A DNA stretch of 45,670 nucleotides from Micromonospora foliorum (GTDB lineage: Bacteria > Actinomycetota > Actinomycetes > Mycobacteriales > Micromonosporaceae), in contig NZ_JAKKFF010000003.1 of assembly GCF_022229015.1 (NCBI RefSeq), positions 1 to 45,670 on the forward strand, written 5' to 3'. Positions within the stretch are counted from its first letter, which is position 1; every line of letters starts with the position of its first letter. Of the stretch, positions 32,753 to 39,926 are shown in pieces. Below the pieces are notes generated by a model, which saw nothing but the letters and a program-made list of their open reading frames with translations, ran no database searches and was not told where the DNA came from. A program made the position numbers and the translations under genes.

Positions 32753-33389
32753 GGGGCTGGCGGTCGGCCGGGCCCTTGTCGGTGAACCGGAACGTGGTGT
32801 TCAGCGGGGCGTTGCCCAACTCCTTGAGGACCAGGCCGTTGCCGGGAAGGTGCTGGAGGTATCGGGTCTCGCTGCCGATCGCGTACGTGCCGTTGCCCTT
32901 GGCGATGATGGTGAACCGCTGGATCGGGTCGTCCTGGTCGCAGACGACGGACTCGATGGTCAGTTCGGGTTCGATGTCCAGGCCGTTGACCTGCCAGCAG
33001 GAGGGGTCGTCGTTGGCGGGGTGGTCGTCCTTCACGCCGAAGGCCCTGATCACGTACCGGTCGCCGCCGATCGGCGTCGGCACGAACAGGACGCGACCGC
33101 CGGTGTCACCGCCCTCCTCAAGCCGCCCGCCGAGCTCCAGCGCCTCTCCCGAACCCTGCACCCGAGTGATCGTGACCTCGCGCTTGCCGGAGAGCAGCGG
33201 GTCGGCAGCCGCTGCCGACGACGTGGCCGGTGCCCCCGCGGTGGGCGTCGGCGCGCCGGTGACCGCGCCCGATGGCGTCGGCGTGCCCGCCGCGGTGCCC
33301 GGCGCCGTGTCCGCCTCGCCCTGGCACCCCACCAGCGCGCTGGCGCAGGCCAGCATCGCCGCGCCGGTGACCCACTTCATGGTGACCAT
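32745..33389 (-). CDS. Lipoprotein, unknown function
   Basis: 214 residues. Short signal peptide with lipobox ALVGC (C22), then a Pro/Thr/Ala-rich linker to about residue 60 (TPTPSGAVTGAPTPTAGAPA), then a beta-rich domain of about 145 residues. The domain (QVNGLDIEPELTIESVVC, IQRFTIIAKGNGTYAIGSE, RYLQHLPGNGLVL, FRFT) has the spacing of a beta-trefoil or ricin-like fold; not certain. GAGGAG stands 6 bases before the ATG. Convergent with the TetR gene, 8-base overlap. Confidence 0.75.
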   Translation of the reverse strand: MVTMKWVTGAAMLACASALVGCQGEADTAPGTAAGTPTPSGAVTGAPTPTAGAPATSSAAAADPLLSGKREVTITRVQGSGEALELGGRLEEGGDTGGRVLFVPTPIGGDRYVIRAFGVKDDHPANDDPSCWQVNGLDIEPELTIESVVCDQDDPIQRFTIIAKGNGTYAIGSETRYLQHLPGNGLVLKELGNAPLNTTFRFTDKGPADRQPLN

Positions 33390-33507
33390 GCCGTACTCCT
33401 CAAGAGCCGTCCCGAGCGGTTCACGGAAAATCCGGAAGATCTGAAATCCGTGTGCCGCCTATCCTGGCCCTCGGCCTGCCGGGCGGTGGGCGCGGGGAGG
33501 GGATGGC

Positions 33508-34218
33508 ATGACGGTCGGCGTGGCGGGGCGGCAGCAGGCACAGGTGTTGATCTTCGATGCGGACGACACGTTGTGGGAGAACAACGTCGTGTTCGAGCGG
33601 GTGATCGACGACTTCCTGGGCTGGCTGGACCACCCCACCCTGGACCGGGCCGCGCTGCGGGCCGTCCTCGACGACATCGAGCGGGCCAACGCGGTGGCGC
33701 ACGGGTACGGCAGCAAGGTCTTCCTGCGCAGCCTGGCGGAGTGCCTGGAACGGCTACGCGAGCGGCCGGCCACCGACTCCGAACGTCAGGAGATCGACCG
33801 GCTGGCGGTGGCCCTCGTCGAGCACCAGGTGGAGCTGATGCCGGGGGTGGCCGACGCGCTCGACGAGCTGGCCGGCCGGCACGAGCTGCTGCTGCTGACC
33901 AAGGGTGACCAGGAGGAGCAGCAGCGCAAACTGGACGCCTGCGGCCTGCTGCACCACTTCGGGGCCGCGCACATCGTCGTTGAGAAGAACGTCGACACGT
34001 ACCGGTGGCTCACTCGGGAGCACGGCTTCGCGCCGGCCGACGCCTGGATGATCGGCAACTCCCCGAAGTCCGACATCCTGCCGGCGCGGGCGGCCGGGTT
34101 GAACGCGGTGTTCATTCCGAACGCGAACACGTGGGTGCTGGAGGAGGACGAGCTGGACCCGACCGACGACGGGGTGCTGCGGCTCGCCGCGTTCCGGGAC
34201 CTGCTGGCGCACTTCTGA
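33508..34218 (+). CDS. HAD superfamily hydrolase
   Basis: 236 residues. Motif I IFDADDTLWE (nucleophile D17, acid D19), motif II LLLLTKGD, motif III Lys in the IVVEKN region and motif IV MIGNSPKSDILPA, so all four catalytic motifs are present. A helical cap lies between motifs I and II (C1 type). Probably a phosphatase of a small phosphorylated metabolite; the substrate cannot be deduced. ATG with GGGGAGGGG upstream. Followed by a hairpin. Confidence 0.88.
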   Translation: MTVGVAGRQQAQVLIFDADDTLWENNVVFERVIDDFLGWLDHPTLDRAALRAVLDDIERANAVAHGYGSKVFLRSLAECLERLRERPATDSERQEIDRLAVALVEHQVELMPGVADALDELAGRHELLLLTKGDQEEQQRKLDACGLLHHFGAAHIVVEKNVDTYRWLTREHGFAPADAWMIGNSPKSDILPARAAGLNAVFIPNANTWVLEEDELDPTDDGVLRLAAFRDLLAHF

Positions 34219-34231
34219 CCGTACTGAAGGC

Positions 34232-34277
34232 AAACAGCGTCGGCGATCATGGTGGCGTTACGCCGAGATGCCTGTTT
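34232..34277 (+). terminator. Hairpin with T-tract after the HAD gene
   Basis: Arms AAACAG..TCGGCG and CGCCGA..CTGTTT with internal mismatches, ending in a run of five T. Starts 14 bases after the stop. Confidence 0.5.
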
Positions 34278-34629
34278 TTCCCCGTGGCATCACTCCTGCC
34301 TCCGGCGGTCCGACGCGGCTTGTCCGGCCGGTTGGAGCCCACCTAGCCTGGTCCGGCGCTCGCGGCCTTTCGGGGTGTGTCGGGGCGCGTCGGCGTTCGG
34401 CGGGTGAGCACCGTGGAGCTGAGTGCTGACGGAGTGGCTGGCCCACCCCGTTCTCGCGCGTGGCGTCGTGCCACGCCCGCGCGGCGGGGTGCCGGAGCTG
34501 TCCGCTCCCCTGTCGGACGGCCGAGGGTCAGGGCTGGGTAGTTGCGGACCCGGTCCTGACCCGGCCGGCGAATGTTCAACCATGCCGCGCGGGCAGACCG
34601 CGCGGCCGATCGACTGTCAGGATGGCGGC
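34278..34629 (+). other. Intergenic region upstream of the L,D-transpeptidase
   Basis: About 350 bases with no supported gene. TAGCCT at 34344-34349 may be a -10 box, giving a long leader. Open frames here have poor codon patterns and no ribosome-binding sites. Confidence 0.4.
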
Positions 34630-35415
34630 ATGAAGCGCAGGTCCCTCTTGCTCGGCGCGGCGGCAGGTCTGGCCGCCCCGGCCGTGCTCACCCCGGCCGC
34701 ACCCGCACTCGGTGCGAGCGGGCCGCTGCGGCCGGCCTGGGGCACGGCCCCGGTTCCCGGCTCGTGGTCGACGCTGCCGCGCCACAACCGGGCCAGTGAG
34801 CTGCGGACGCTGCCGGCGGAGACGAAGCAGGTAATCATCGTCGGCGCCAGCAGCTACACCACCACCTACGCGACGCTGGAGGCGTACGTGCGGGTGCGCA
34901 ACGGCTGGCAGCCCGCCGCGGCGAAGTTGCCCGCCCGGATCGGCTCGAAGGGCTTCAGCGACAACCACGTGGAGGGCGTGCCGACCACGCCGACCGGCGT
35001 CTACTCGATCGGCCCCACCATGTACGGCATCGCCGCCAACCCGGGCGTGCGATTCCCCTACCACCGGCTGGTCAGCGGTGACTGGTGGAACGAGAACCCG
35101 TCGTCCGCGCTGTACAACACCTTCCAGCACAGTGCGACCAACCCGGGCGGGGCCAGCGAGGCACTGTGGCAGGAGGTCCCCGCGTACACGCACTTCGCGG
35201 TGATCACCTACAACATGCCGCCGAACGTGGCGAAGCCGGTGCCGAACGCGGGCAGCGGGATCTTCCTGCACCAGTTCAGCACCACCGCCGGCAACGCCAC
35301 CGCCGGCTGTGTCTCCCTCGCCCACGACCACCTGGTCGACGTGCTCAACTGGCTGGACCCGGCGCTGTCACCACGCATCGTGCTCAGCCCGTACGCCCAA
35401 CTGAGCCGATACTGA
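34630..35415 (+). CDS. Secreted L,D-transpeptidase-like protein (YkuD family)
   Basis: 261 residues. N terminus MKRRSLLLGAAAGLAAP carries a twin-arginine-like RRSLLLG motif and a hydrophobic core, with cleavage near ALGA. The catalytic region has FLHQFS (H214) and TAGCVSL (C227), the H-x13-17-[ST]-x-GC arrangement of YkuD transpeptidases, though the usual HGC is AGC here. VPTTPTGVYSIG matches the family's P.G.y.i segment. Expected role: 3-3 cross-links in peptidoglycan or attachment of proteins to the wall. The real start is ATG 34630; the frame is open upstream but non-coding in character. The replaced His of HGC might alter activity. Confidence 0.85.
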   Translation: MKRRSLLLGAAAGLAAPAVLTPAAPALGASGPLRPAWGTAPVPGSWSTLPRHNRASELRTLPAETKQVIIVGASSYTTTYATLEAYVRVRNGWQPAAAKLPARIGSKGFSDNHVEGVPTTPTGVYSIGPTMYGIAANPGVRFPYHRLVSGDWWNENPSSALYNTFQHSATNPGGASEALWQEVPAYTHFAVITYNMPPNVAKPVPNAGSGIFLHQFSTTAGNATAGCVSLAHDHLVDVLNWLDPALSPRIVLSPYAQLSRY

Positions 35416-35428
35416 GAAGCGTCGCGGC

Positions 35429-35704
35429 TCAGTCGGCCTCGCGTCGGACGATCGCCACCGCGACCCGGCAGAACTCGTCCATGTCCGGGTTGAACCCGGC
35501 GGCGATGTCGGGGTGCAACCCGGAGCGGGTCTCCTCCAACAGTCGCTGGCAGACCTGCTCGACCGGTTCGCCCGCGTAGTCGCCGCGGACCCGGTCGGTG
35601 GCCGCCTGAAGGGCCGAGGTCAGCTGCTCCTCCAGCGGGCCGCGCAGCTTCTGCTGCACAGGATCGAGCCCGCGGGGGTCGAGCGTGACATGTGGCTCCG
35701 ACAT
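35429..35704 (-). CDS. Small conserved-looking hypothetical protein
   Basis: 91 residues, soluble and acidic: DPRGLDPVQQKLRGPLEEQL, YAGEPVEQVCQRLLEET, ADIAAGFNPD-like segments, VAVAIVRREAD. ATG 35704 with AAGGGAG upstream. Same strand as the next gene, 47 bases downstream of its stop, so possibly one operon. No family recognised. It reads as helical throughout and has no membrane segment. Confidence 0.6.
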   Translation of the reverse strand: MSEPHVTLDPRGLDPVQQKLRGPLEEQLTSALQAATDRVRGDYAGEPVEQVCQRLLEETRSGLHPDIAAGFNPDMDEFCRVAVAIVRREAD

Positions 35705-35751
35705 CGGTGCTCCCTTCGTCGGCGTCCGCGATACCCCACCGCGGACGTCGG

Positions 35752-36183
35752 TCAAACCCCGGTCGGTACGGCGGCGACCCGCACCTGGTACGAGAAGTCT
35801 TCCGCCGGTTCCTCGTGGTAGGACAACCGGCGGATCTGCCGGTCGTCGTCGTACAGCGCGACGTCCACCAGGACGCCGAGGTGGGCCAGCCCGATGGTCG
35901 ACACCCGCTTCTTGTCCTGCAACACGGCGCAGACGCCGCCGAGCAGGGTGCTGGCGTCGGACGTCCGGTGCCCGGGCGGGCAGCGCAACACCAGGTCCAC
36001 CTCGATCGGCCCGGGCAGCGGCGTCCAGCCGGTGCGCTGGGCCGCGGCGAGGGCGGCCTGGAGCAGGGTGCGGACCCTCGTCGCCTGCCGATGCCCGGCG
36101 GCGAAGATGGACAACGCTTCGGTCTTGACCGGTGGCAGGCCGCTCACCTCGAACGTCAGGGCGAGAGCGCGGGTGTCCTGCAC
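35752..36183 (-). CDS. Hypothetical protein with RusA-like fold pattern
   Basis: 143 residues from GTG 36183, with GAGGAGG 7 bases upstream. The order FEVSGLPPVKTEAL, a helix RVRTLLQAALAAAQRTGW, a strand IEVDLVLRCPPG, then SDASTLLGGVCAVLQ and a C-terminal LYDDDRQIRRLSYHEE parallels RusA Holliday-junction resolvases (DxDNLLK.vlDaL ... DDxQI). The catalytic DVDN becomes SDAS here, so one acidic ligand and the Asn are lost; it may be a non-catalytic relative. This is pattern reading only. Same strand as the small gene downstream; no phage genes nearby. Confidence 0.5.
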   Translation of the reverse strand: MQDTRALALTFEVSGLPPVKTEALSIFAAGHRQATRVRTLLQAALAAAQRTGWTPLPGPIEVDLVLRCPPGHRTSDASTLLGGVCAVLQDKKRVSTIGLAHLGVLVDVALYDDDRQIRRLSYHEEPAEDFSYQVRVAAVPTGV

Positions 36184-36368
36184 GACGGCACCTCCTCGTT
36201 GGGACGATCCTGCCGAACCGGGGGAGCGGCGGTGGGTCGTTCCCGCGATTACCAACCGATCGGGCAGGCGTGGGTCGGCCGGAGGCGTGTCGACGGCGGC
36301 GGCGAACGCGCCGGCTACGGCGCTAGGAAAACGCTAGCCGACGCCGCCCGCGCTGGGTAGTCGGTCGT

Positions 36369-37073
36369 TCACCCGGTGGGGCGTGGGGCGAAGGCGCAGA
36401 ACTCGTTGCCCTCCGGGTCAGCCAGCACCCACCACCAGTGCGCCTCGTCGAGCGGCTCCCGCAGCAGCGTCGCGCCCGCCGCGATCAGCGCCATCGGCTC
36501 CGGGTCGACCAGGTCGACGTCCCAGTGCAGCCGGTTCTTGACCGTCTTGGGCTCGGGCACCCCGGCGAACACCCAGTAGTCCCAGGGGAACCCGGACGCG
36601 CCGACCACCGACGCGTGGGCCGGCTCGTGCTCGACGGTGCCGCCGACCACCCCGGCCCACCAGGTCGCCTGCGCCGCCGGGTCGGCCGAGTCGACGACCA
36701 GCTCGAACGGGCCCGGTTGGGTGCCGTCGCGGGCCGGGAACGCGCAGAACTCGTTGCCCTCCGGGTCGTCGAGCACCCACCAGGTCGCCTCGCCAGCCGG
36801 CTCGCGGACCAGCCGGGCGCCGTCCGCGAGCAACGCCGCCGGGTCCGCACCGGCCAACCGCAGATCCAGGTGTACGCGGGTCTTGCCGACCCGAGGCTCG
36901 GGCACCTTGTTCACCCAGATCGACTCGGCGTTCGAACGCGCCGAGCGCGGGTCCACGCGGGTGTCGTCGTCACCGGCGTCGGCCACGTCACCGTCGAGCA
37001 TCCGGGCCCAGAAGGCGCCGAGTGCGAGCGGGTCGGTGGCGTCCAGACAGAGATCCTTGAAGCGCGCGATCAT
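36369..37073 (-). CDS. Double VOC (glyoxalase/bleomycin-resistance) domain protein
   Basis: 234 residues made of two tandem VOC modules. Module 1 (1-118): FKDLCLDATDPLALGAFWARML, RVHLDLRLA, WWVLDDPEGNEFCAF. Module 2 (123-234): FELVVDSADPAAQATWWAGVVG, RLHWDVDLVDPE, WWVLADPEGNEFCAF. The H and E of each half (HLDL/HWDV and GNEFC) fit the metal-ligand positions. Glyoxalase-fold proteins bind or transform small molecules, often as resistance proteins; the ligand is unknown. Start at ATG 37073; frames further upstream look non-coding. Confidence 0.88.
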   Translation of the reverse strand: MIARFKDLCLDATDPLALGAFWARMLDGDVADAGDDDTRVDPRSARSNAESIWVNKVPEPRVGKTRVHLDLRLAGADPAALLADGARLVREPAGEATWWVLDDPEGNEFCAFPARDGTQPGPFELVVDSADPAAQATWWAGVVGGTVEHEPAHASVVGASGFPWDYWVFAGVPEPKTVKNRLHWDVDLVDPEPMALIAAGATLLREPLDEAHWWWVLADPEGNEFCAFAPRPTG

Positions 37074-37151
37074 CCTTCCAGCATGCCCGGTCCGGGCTGG
37101 CCGCCCGTGGAACAAGCGCCGCGTGGCGGAGTCAGTGCCGCCCGGCGGCTC

Positions 37152-37226
37152 GTCGATCATGGAGTTGTGGTGGGTGACAAAGTCTGCGCATAACCCCAAA
37201 CCAGGCACCATAACTCCATGATCGAC
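37152..37226. repeat. 21-bp inverted repeat, REP-like palindromic element
   Basis: Left arm 37152-37172 (GTCGATCATGGAGTTGTGGT G) and right arm 37206-37226 are reverse complements with a single mismatch; the loop is 33 bases. It sits between the DUF397 stop and the VOC start, where it could also end the regulator-pair transcript. The arm resembles GTCGATCATGG at 39668 in another intergenic region. Confidence 0.7.
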
Positions 37227-37266
37227 CCGGCCCGGCCGCGATCGTTGGGCTTCTCCGAGTTCGCGC

Positions 37267-37455
37267 TCAGTGCTGCTTGGCGTACTCGACGAAGGACTTC
37301 CAGGCCGTCGGGTCGACGTGCAGGGTGCCGCCGTCACGGTCCTTGGTGTCGCGCACCAGCACCACGCTCGGCAGGTTGTCGGCGACCTCGACGCAGGATC
37401 CGCCGTTGCCGCCGGACCGGGTCGACTTTCGCCACTGTGGGGTCAGCATGCCCAT
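37267..37455 (-). CDS. DUF397 domain protein
   Basis: 62 residues. LTPQWRKSTRSGGNGGSCVEVAD...VLVRDTKDRDGGTLHVDPTAW..F is a textbook DUF397 sequence. Its start overlaps the 3' end of the helix-turn-helix gene by 13 bases, so the two are translationally coupled. Family knowledge: DUF397 proteins pair with DUF5753-type regulators (BldB/Scr1-like systems), in several cases as toxin and antitoxin-like partners. Confidence 0.92.
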   Translation of the reverse strand: MGMLTPQWRKSTRSGGNGGSCVEVADNLPSVVLVRDTKDRDGGTLHVDPTAWKSFVEYAKQH

Positions 37456-38243
37456 GACTTCGCCACTTCCTTGATCAGCTCGGTTGACTGCCGGCGGGGG
37501 AGCGCCTCGTTCCGCACGATCTCCCAGGTCTTCGCCAGCTTAGCGACGTCGGTCGGTGCATCGACGAACTGTGCGGTGAGCTGGTTGTCGGCGTGAGCCA
37601 CCCTCTCACCGTCGGGCATCTCGGCGATGATGAACTGACCGGCCAGCCCCAGATACATCCCAGCATCCGTCGGCACGATGTGCACCTGGATATGCTCCGC
37701 CGCCGCCAACTGGGCCGGGTGCTCGCACTGCTCGACCATGAGACCCGGCTGGTCGAGCACCGGCCGGCGCAGCACCGCCTCGTCCAGCACGGCGATGAGC
37801 TGCGGCGGGCGCGGGCGGTGCAGGATCGCCTGGCGCTCCAGCCGGGCGGCGACGATCCGGTCCACGTCCTCGACGTCGAACCGGCCGCCGGCCAGCGTCG
37901 CGCGGGCGTACCGCTCGGTCTGGAGCAGGCCCGGCACGTACGCCAACTCGAACCAGCGCAGCGTGGTCGCCTCCCGCTCGAACTCGATCCACTCTCGGAG
38001 CCAGGCCGGCTCGGCGTCGAGCCGGGCCAGCCCGTCCAGCATGCGGAGGAAGCGTCCGCCGGTCTGGTGGTGGGTGTCGACCGCCCTCATGTACTCCTTC
38101 GTGGGCGGTCGCCCGCCCGTCTCCACCGAGCTGACGTGCGAACCCGAATAGCCGATGCCCCTGCCGAAGTCGTCCTGGCTGAGCCCAATCCCCGTCCGGA
38201 ACAGGCGCAGCTCCTCCAGCACGTAATCGGTGACGGTTCCCAT
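37443..38243 (-). CDS. XRE-type regulator with DUF5753 domain (Scr1-like)
   Basis: 266 residues. N-terminal helix-turn-helix (about 8-65: LRLFRTGIGLSQDDFGRGIG, SGSHVSSVETGGRPP). The large DUF5753 domain follows, with FELAYVPGLLQTERYARATL, RQAILHRPRPPQLIAVLDEA, HIQVHIVPTDAGMYLGLAGQF and a C-terminal W..R..AL. Coupled to the DUF397 gene. Such pairs affect development and antibiotic production in Streptomyces. The promoter lies in 38244-38420, facing the small zinc-finger-like gene. Confidence 0.93.
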   Translation of the reverse strand: MGTVTDYVLEELRLFRTGIGLSQDDFGRGIGYSGSHVSSVETGGRPPTKEYMRAVDTHHQTGGRFLRMLDGLARLDAEPAWLREWIEFEREATTLRWFELAYVPGLLQTERYARATLAGGRFDVEDVDRIVAARLERQAILHRPRPPQLIAVLDEAVLRRPVLDQPGLMVEQCEHPAQLAAAEHIQVHIVPTDAGMYLGLAGQFIIAEMPDGERVAHADNQLTAQFVDAPTDVAKLAKTWEIVRNEALPRRQSTELIKEVAKSWAC

Positions 38244-38423
38244 CGATTCCCCAACCTTCGCTCAGTCTGGCTCGGCGTGTCCCTCATGGGTGCTCACCTG
38301 GACCGCTGAGCTGCACGAATGGCGCGAGCACGTATCGACGGTAGTCGCCTCATCACCACACTGTCACCAGTGGCGGGTCCGCCGGTGGCCGGAATGGCGG
38401 CGGTGGGCCCTGCCCCCGGGGTC

Positions 38424-38448
38424 GCTCCCGTATCCCCCTTGCGGGAGC
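38424..38448 (+). promoter_or_regulatory. Leader hairpin
   Basis: Perfect 7-bp arms GCTCCCG / CGGGAGC with an 11-base loop, about 30 bases upstream of a short leader frame with a strong ribosome-binding site. Confidence 0.4.
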
Positions 38449-38478
38449 GGCCCCCTCCCCATTCCCGAGGAGGTCGAC

Positions 38479-38523
38479 GTGCTCACCACGACAGCCCAGC
38501 AGCCCTGGGCGCGGTGGCGGTGA
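38479..38523 (+). CDS. Very short leader ORF (14 residues)
   Basis: GTG behind GAGGAGG (5-base spacing) encodes LTTTAQQPWARWR and stops at a TGA that overlaps the ATG of the next gene (TGATG). The strong site and exact overlap suggest it is translated and couples the downstream gene; a regulatory leader peptide is possible. Too short for family assignment. Confidence 0.5.
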   Translation: MLTTTAQQPWARWR

Positions 38524-38777
38524 TGGTGGTCCGGCCGCCCGTCCCGCACGTCGCCATGCGCCCGCTGTGGCGGTGCCGGAACTGTGGCACCGAGTGGCCC
38601 TGCCAACCGGCCAAGCTCGCCCTGCTGACGGAGTACCGGACCAGCCGGACCGCGCTGCTGATCTATCTCGGCACTCTGATGCACGAGGCGACGAACCAGC
38701 TCACCCAACTCCACCCGGATCACCCACCGGCCCGGATGACCGAGCGCTTCCTCTCCTGGGCCAGGGCCCGGGGCTGA
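38523..38777 (+). CDS. Small CxxC-containing conserved hypothetical protein
   Basis: 84 residues from ATG 38523, coupled to the leader frame by TGATG. Features RPLWRCRNCGTEWPCQPAKL, a CxxC plus third Cys arrangement that may bind metal, followed by the helical segments ALLTEYRTSRTALLIYLG and PARMTERFLSWARARG. The pattern is familiar from actinobacterial genes near DUF5753/DUF397 pairs, where it is sometimes labelled flavin reductase without support. Function unknown. Divergent from the DUF5753 regulator. Confidence 0.7.
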   Translation: MVVRPPVPHVAMRPLWRCRNCGTEWPCQPAKLALLTEYRTSRTALLIYLGTLMHEATNQLTQLHPDHPPARMTERFLSWARARG

Positions 38778-38795
38778 CGCCTGGCCCGCCGTGGT

Positions 38796-39194
38796 TCATC
38801 CCGGGAAGTGGATCAGCGGCACTCCGTCGGAGTATCCGGGGCCCTCGCCGGTGAGCACCGCGGCATCGTGGTTCAGGCCCGCCACGGCGGCTGCGGCCAG
38901 GTCGAATCGGCGGGTCCTGCGCTGCCAGAAGGTCAGCTCCGATAGATCCTCCGCCCGCTCCGGTAGCAGTGCGCAGGCGGGCAGAGTCAGCAGCTTGTGT
39001 AGCAGCGCCAGGTCCTTGCCAGTTGCCATGTTCAGGGCTTCGGCGGCTGCCACCACCGGCACCCCGAACCGCACCCCGTCCTCAATGACCTCGTGGACGG
39101 GCTCGCCCACGTGCACTGTGCGGAGGACGGCGTATCCCAGCAGGGCCGACCGGTCCAGGATGAGCCGGACCGGTGGTGTCGTCTGTGCGGTCAT
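38796..39194 (-). CDS. PIN-like toxin of a toxin-antitoxin pair
   Basis: 132 residues. Starts VRLILDRSALLGYAVLR, with an early Asp followed by a Ser as in PIN nucleases. Next comes EPVHEVIEDGVRFGVPVVAAAEAL (Glu in the expected second acidic position), and a C-terminal FDLAAAAVAGLNHDAAVLTG with a third Asp. These suit a PIN-type metal-dependent RNase, though divergent. The ATG overlaps the antitoxin stop by 4 bases (ATGA), the tight coupling usual in toxin-antitoxin operons. Not a typical VapC, so the assignment is provisional. Confidence 0.65.
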   Translation of the reverse strand: MTAQTTPPVRLILDRSALLGYAVLRTVHVGEPVHEVIEDGVRFGVPVVAAAEALNMATGKDLALLHKLLTLPACALLPERAEDLSELTFWQRRTRRFDLAAAAVAGLNHDAAVLTGEGPGYSDGVPLIHFPG

Positions 39195-39517
39195 GCGGCG
39201 TCGGCGCGGGGAGCAGTGTTGTCGTCGCCGTTCATCTCGGCCTCCATGGCGGCGCGGATCTTGGCGCGCTCCGCCTCGAACCGCTCCGAGGGCCAATCGG
39301 CTTCCACGCCCAGGCGACGGGCCCGAGCCTCGGCGACACCCTGCTCAGTGACGTGGATGCCGGCGGCGAGCAACAACTCCTTGTGCTGCTCCACCTGCCT
39401 TCGGCGGCGCACCGAATCGGTGACGTAGGCGCTGGCCATGCGGTGGCCCTGGCTCTCCAGGACCTGTGCCACGTCTGGGGGGACGGAGATCGTGAAGCGG
39501 CGCTGCGGCTCTGTCAT
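39191..39517 (-). CDS. Antitoxin-like protein, ribbon-helix-helix N terminus
   Basis: 108 residues. N terminus RRFTISVPPDVAQVLESQ resembles a ribbon-helix-helix beta strand plus helix, followed by VTDSVRRRRQVEQHKELL. The C-terminal half is charged and helical (EARARRLGVEADWPSERFEAERAKIRAAMEAEM), the usual toxin-neutralising tail. First gene of the pair, with direct repeats overlapping its start as a likely self-regulated operator. Confidence 0.7.
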   Translation of the reverse strand: MTEPQRRFTISVPPDVAQVLESQGHRMASAYVTDSVRRRRQVEQHKELLLAAGIHVTEQGVAEARARRLGVEADWPSERFEAERAKIRAAMEAEMNGDDNTAPRADAA

Positions 39518-39541
39518 ACGCGCAGCTTACACTTGTCATAC
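39512..39541. promoter_or_regulatory. Direct repeats, probable antitoxin operator
   Basis: TGTCATAC occurs at 39512-39519 and 39534-39541, 22 bases apart, about two helical turns. The proximal copy contains the antitoxin start codon. This suits cooperative binding of ribbon-helix-helix dimers. Confidence 0.55.
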
Positions 39542-39926
39542 TGTTGCGCCTCCACGCTCGGCCGCCGTCTGGCTCAAGGTCCTGCGGTCCCAGCCCATGA
39601 TCGGCTCCCCTTCCTGAAACGCGGTTGTTTCCCGGCGTGGTGATGGCGCGACCTCCAGGAAGCCGTGTCGATCATGGGCGTGGTTGGGGCGGCCGGTTCA
39701 GGAAGCGAGTCGATCACGCGCCGCGTCGGCGTAGGGCGACGGCGGCCGGTCGCTGAGCGCGCTCCCGTCGTGACGGCCAGGTTTCGTGGCTTCGCGGGTG
39801 GGGCAGAGTAGCCGCTACAGAGCATCCGCGCCGGTGTTTCCGCAGCTTGCCGGCTCGGAATCGTCTCGCCGTGCGCCGGGGCACGGATGCCCTCCCCGGT
39901 CTTTCGCCGAGGAGAGGGGGAGGGCG
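39542..39926 (+). other. Intergenic region upstream of the importer operon
   Basis: 385 bases without a supported gene. Contains GTCGATCATGG near 39665 (resembling the arm of the 37152 repeat) and GTCGATCACG near 39709. The operon promoter should lie here, but no clear -35/-10 pair or LacI-type operator was found. GGAGAGGGGGAGGG precedes the first gene. Confidence 0.4.

Noticed and set aside
37152..37226. Phage or integrative element attachment site
   Set aside because: No integrase, no tRNA gene and no second direct copy flanking an island; a palindromic repeat element is the simpler reading.
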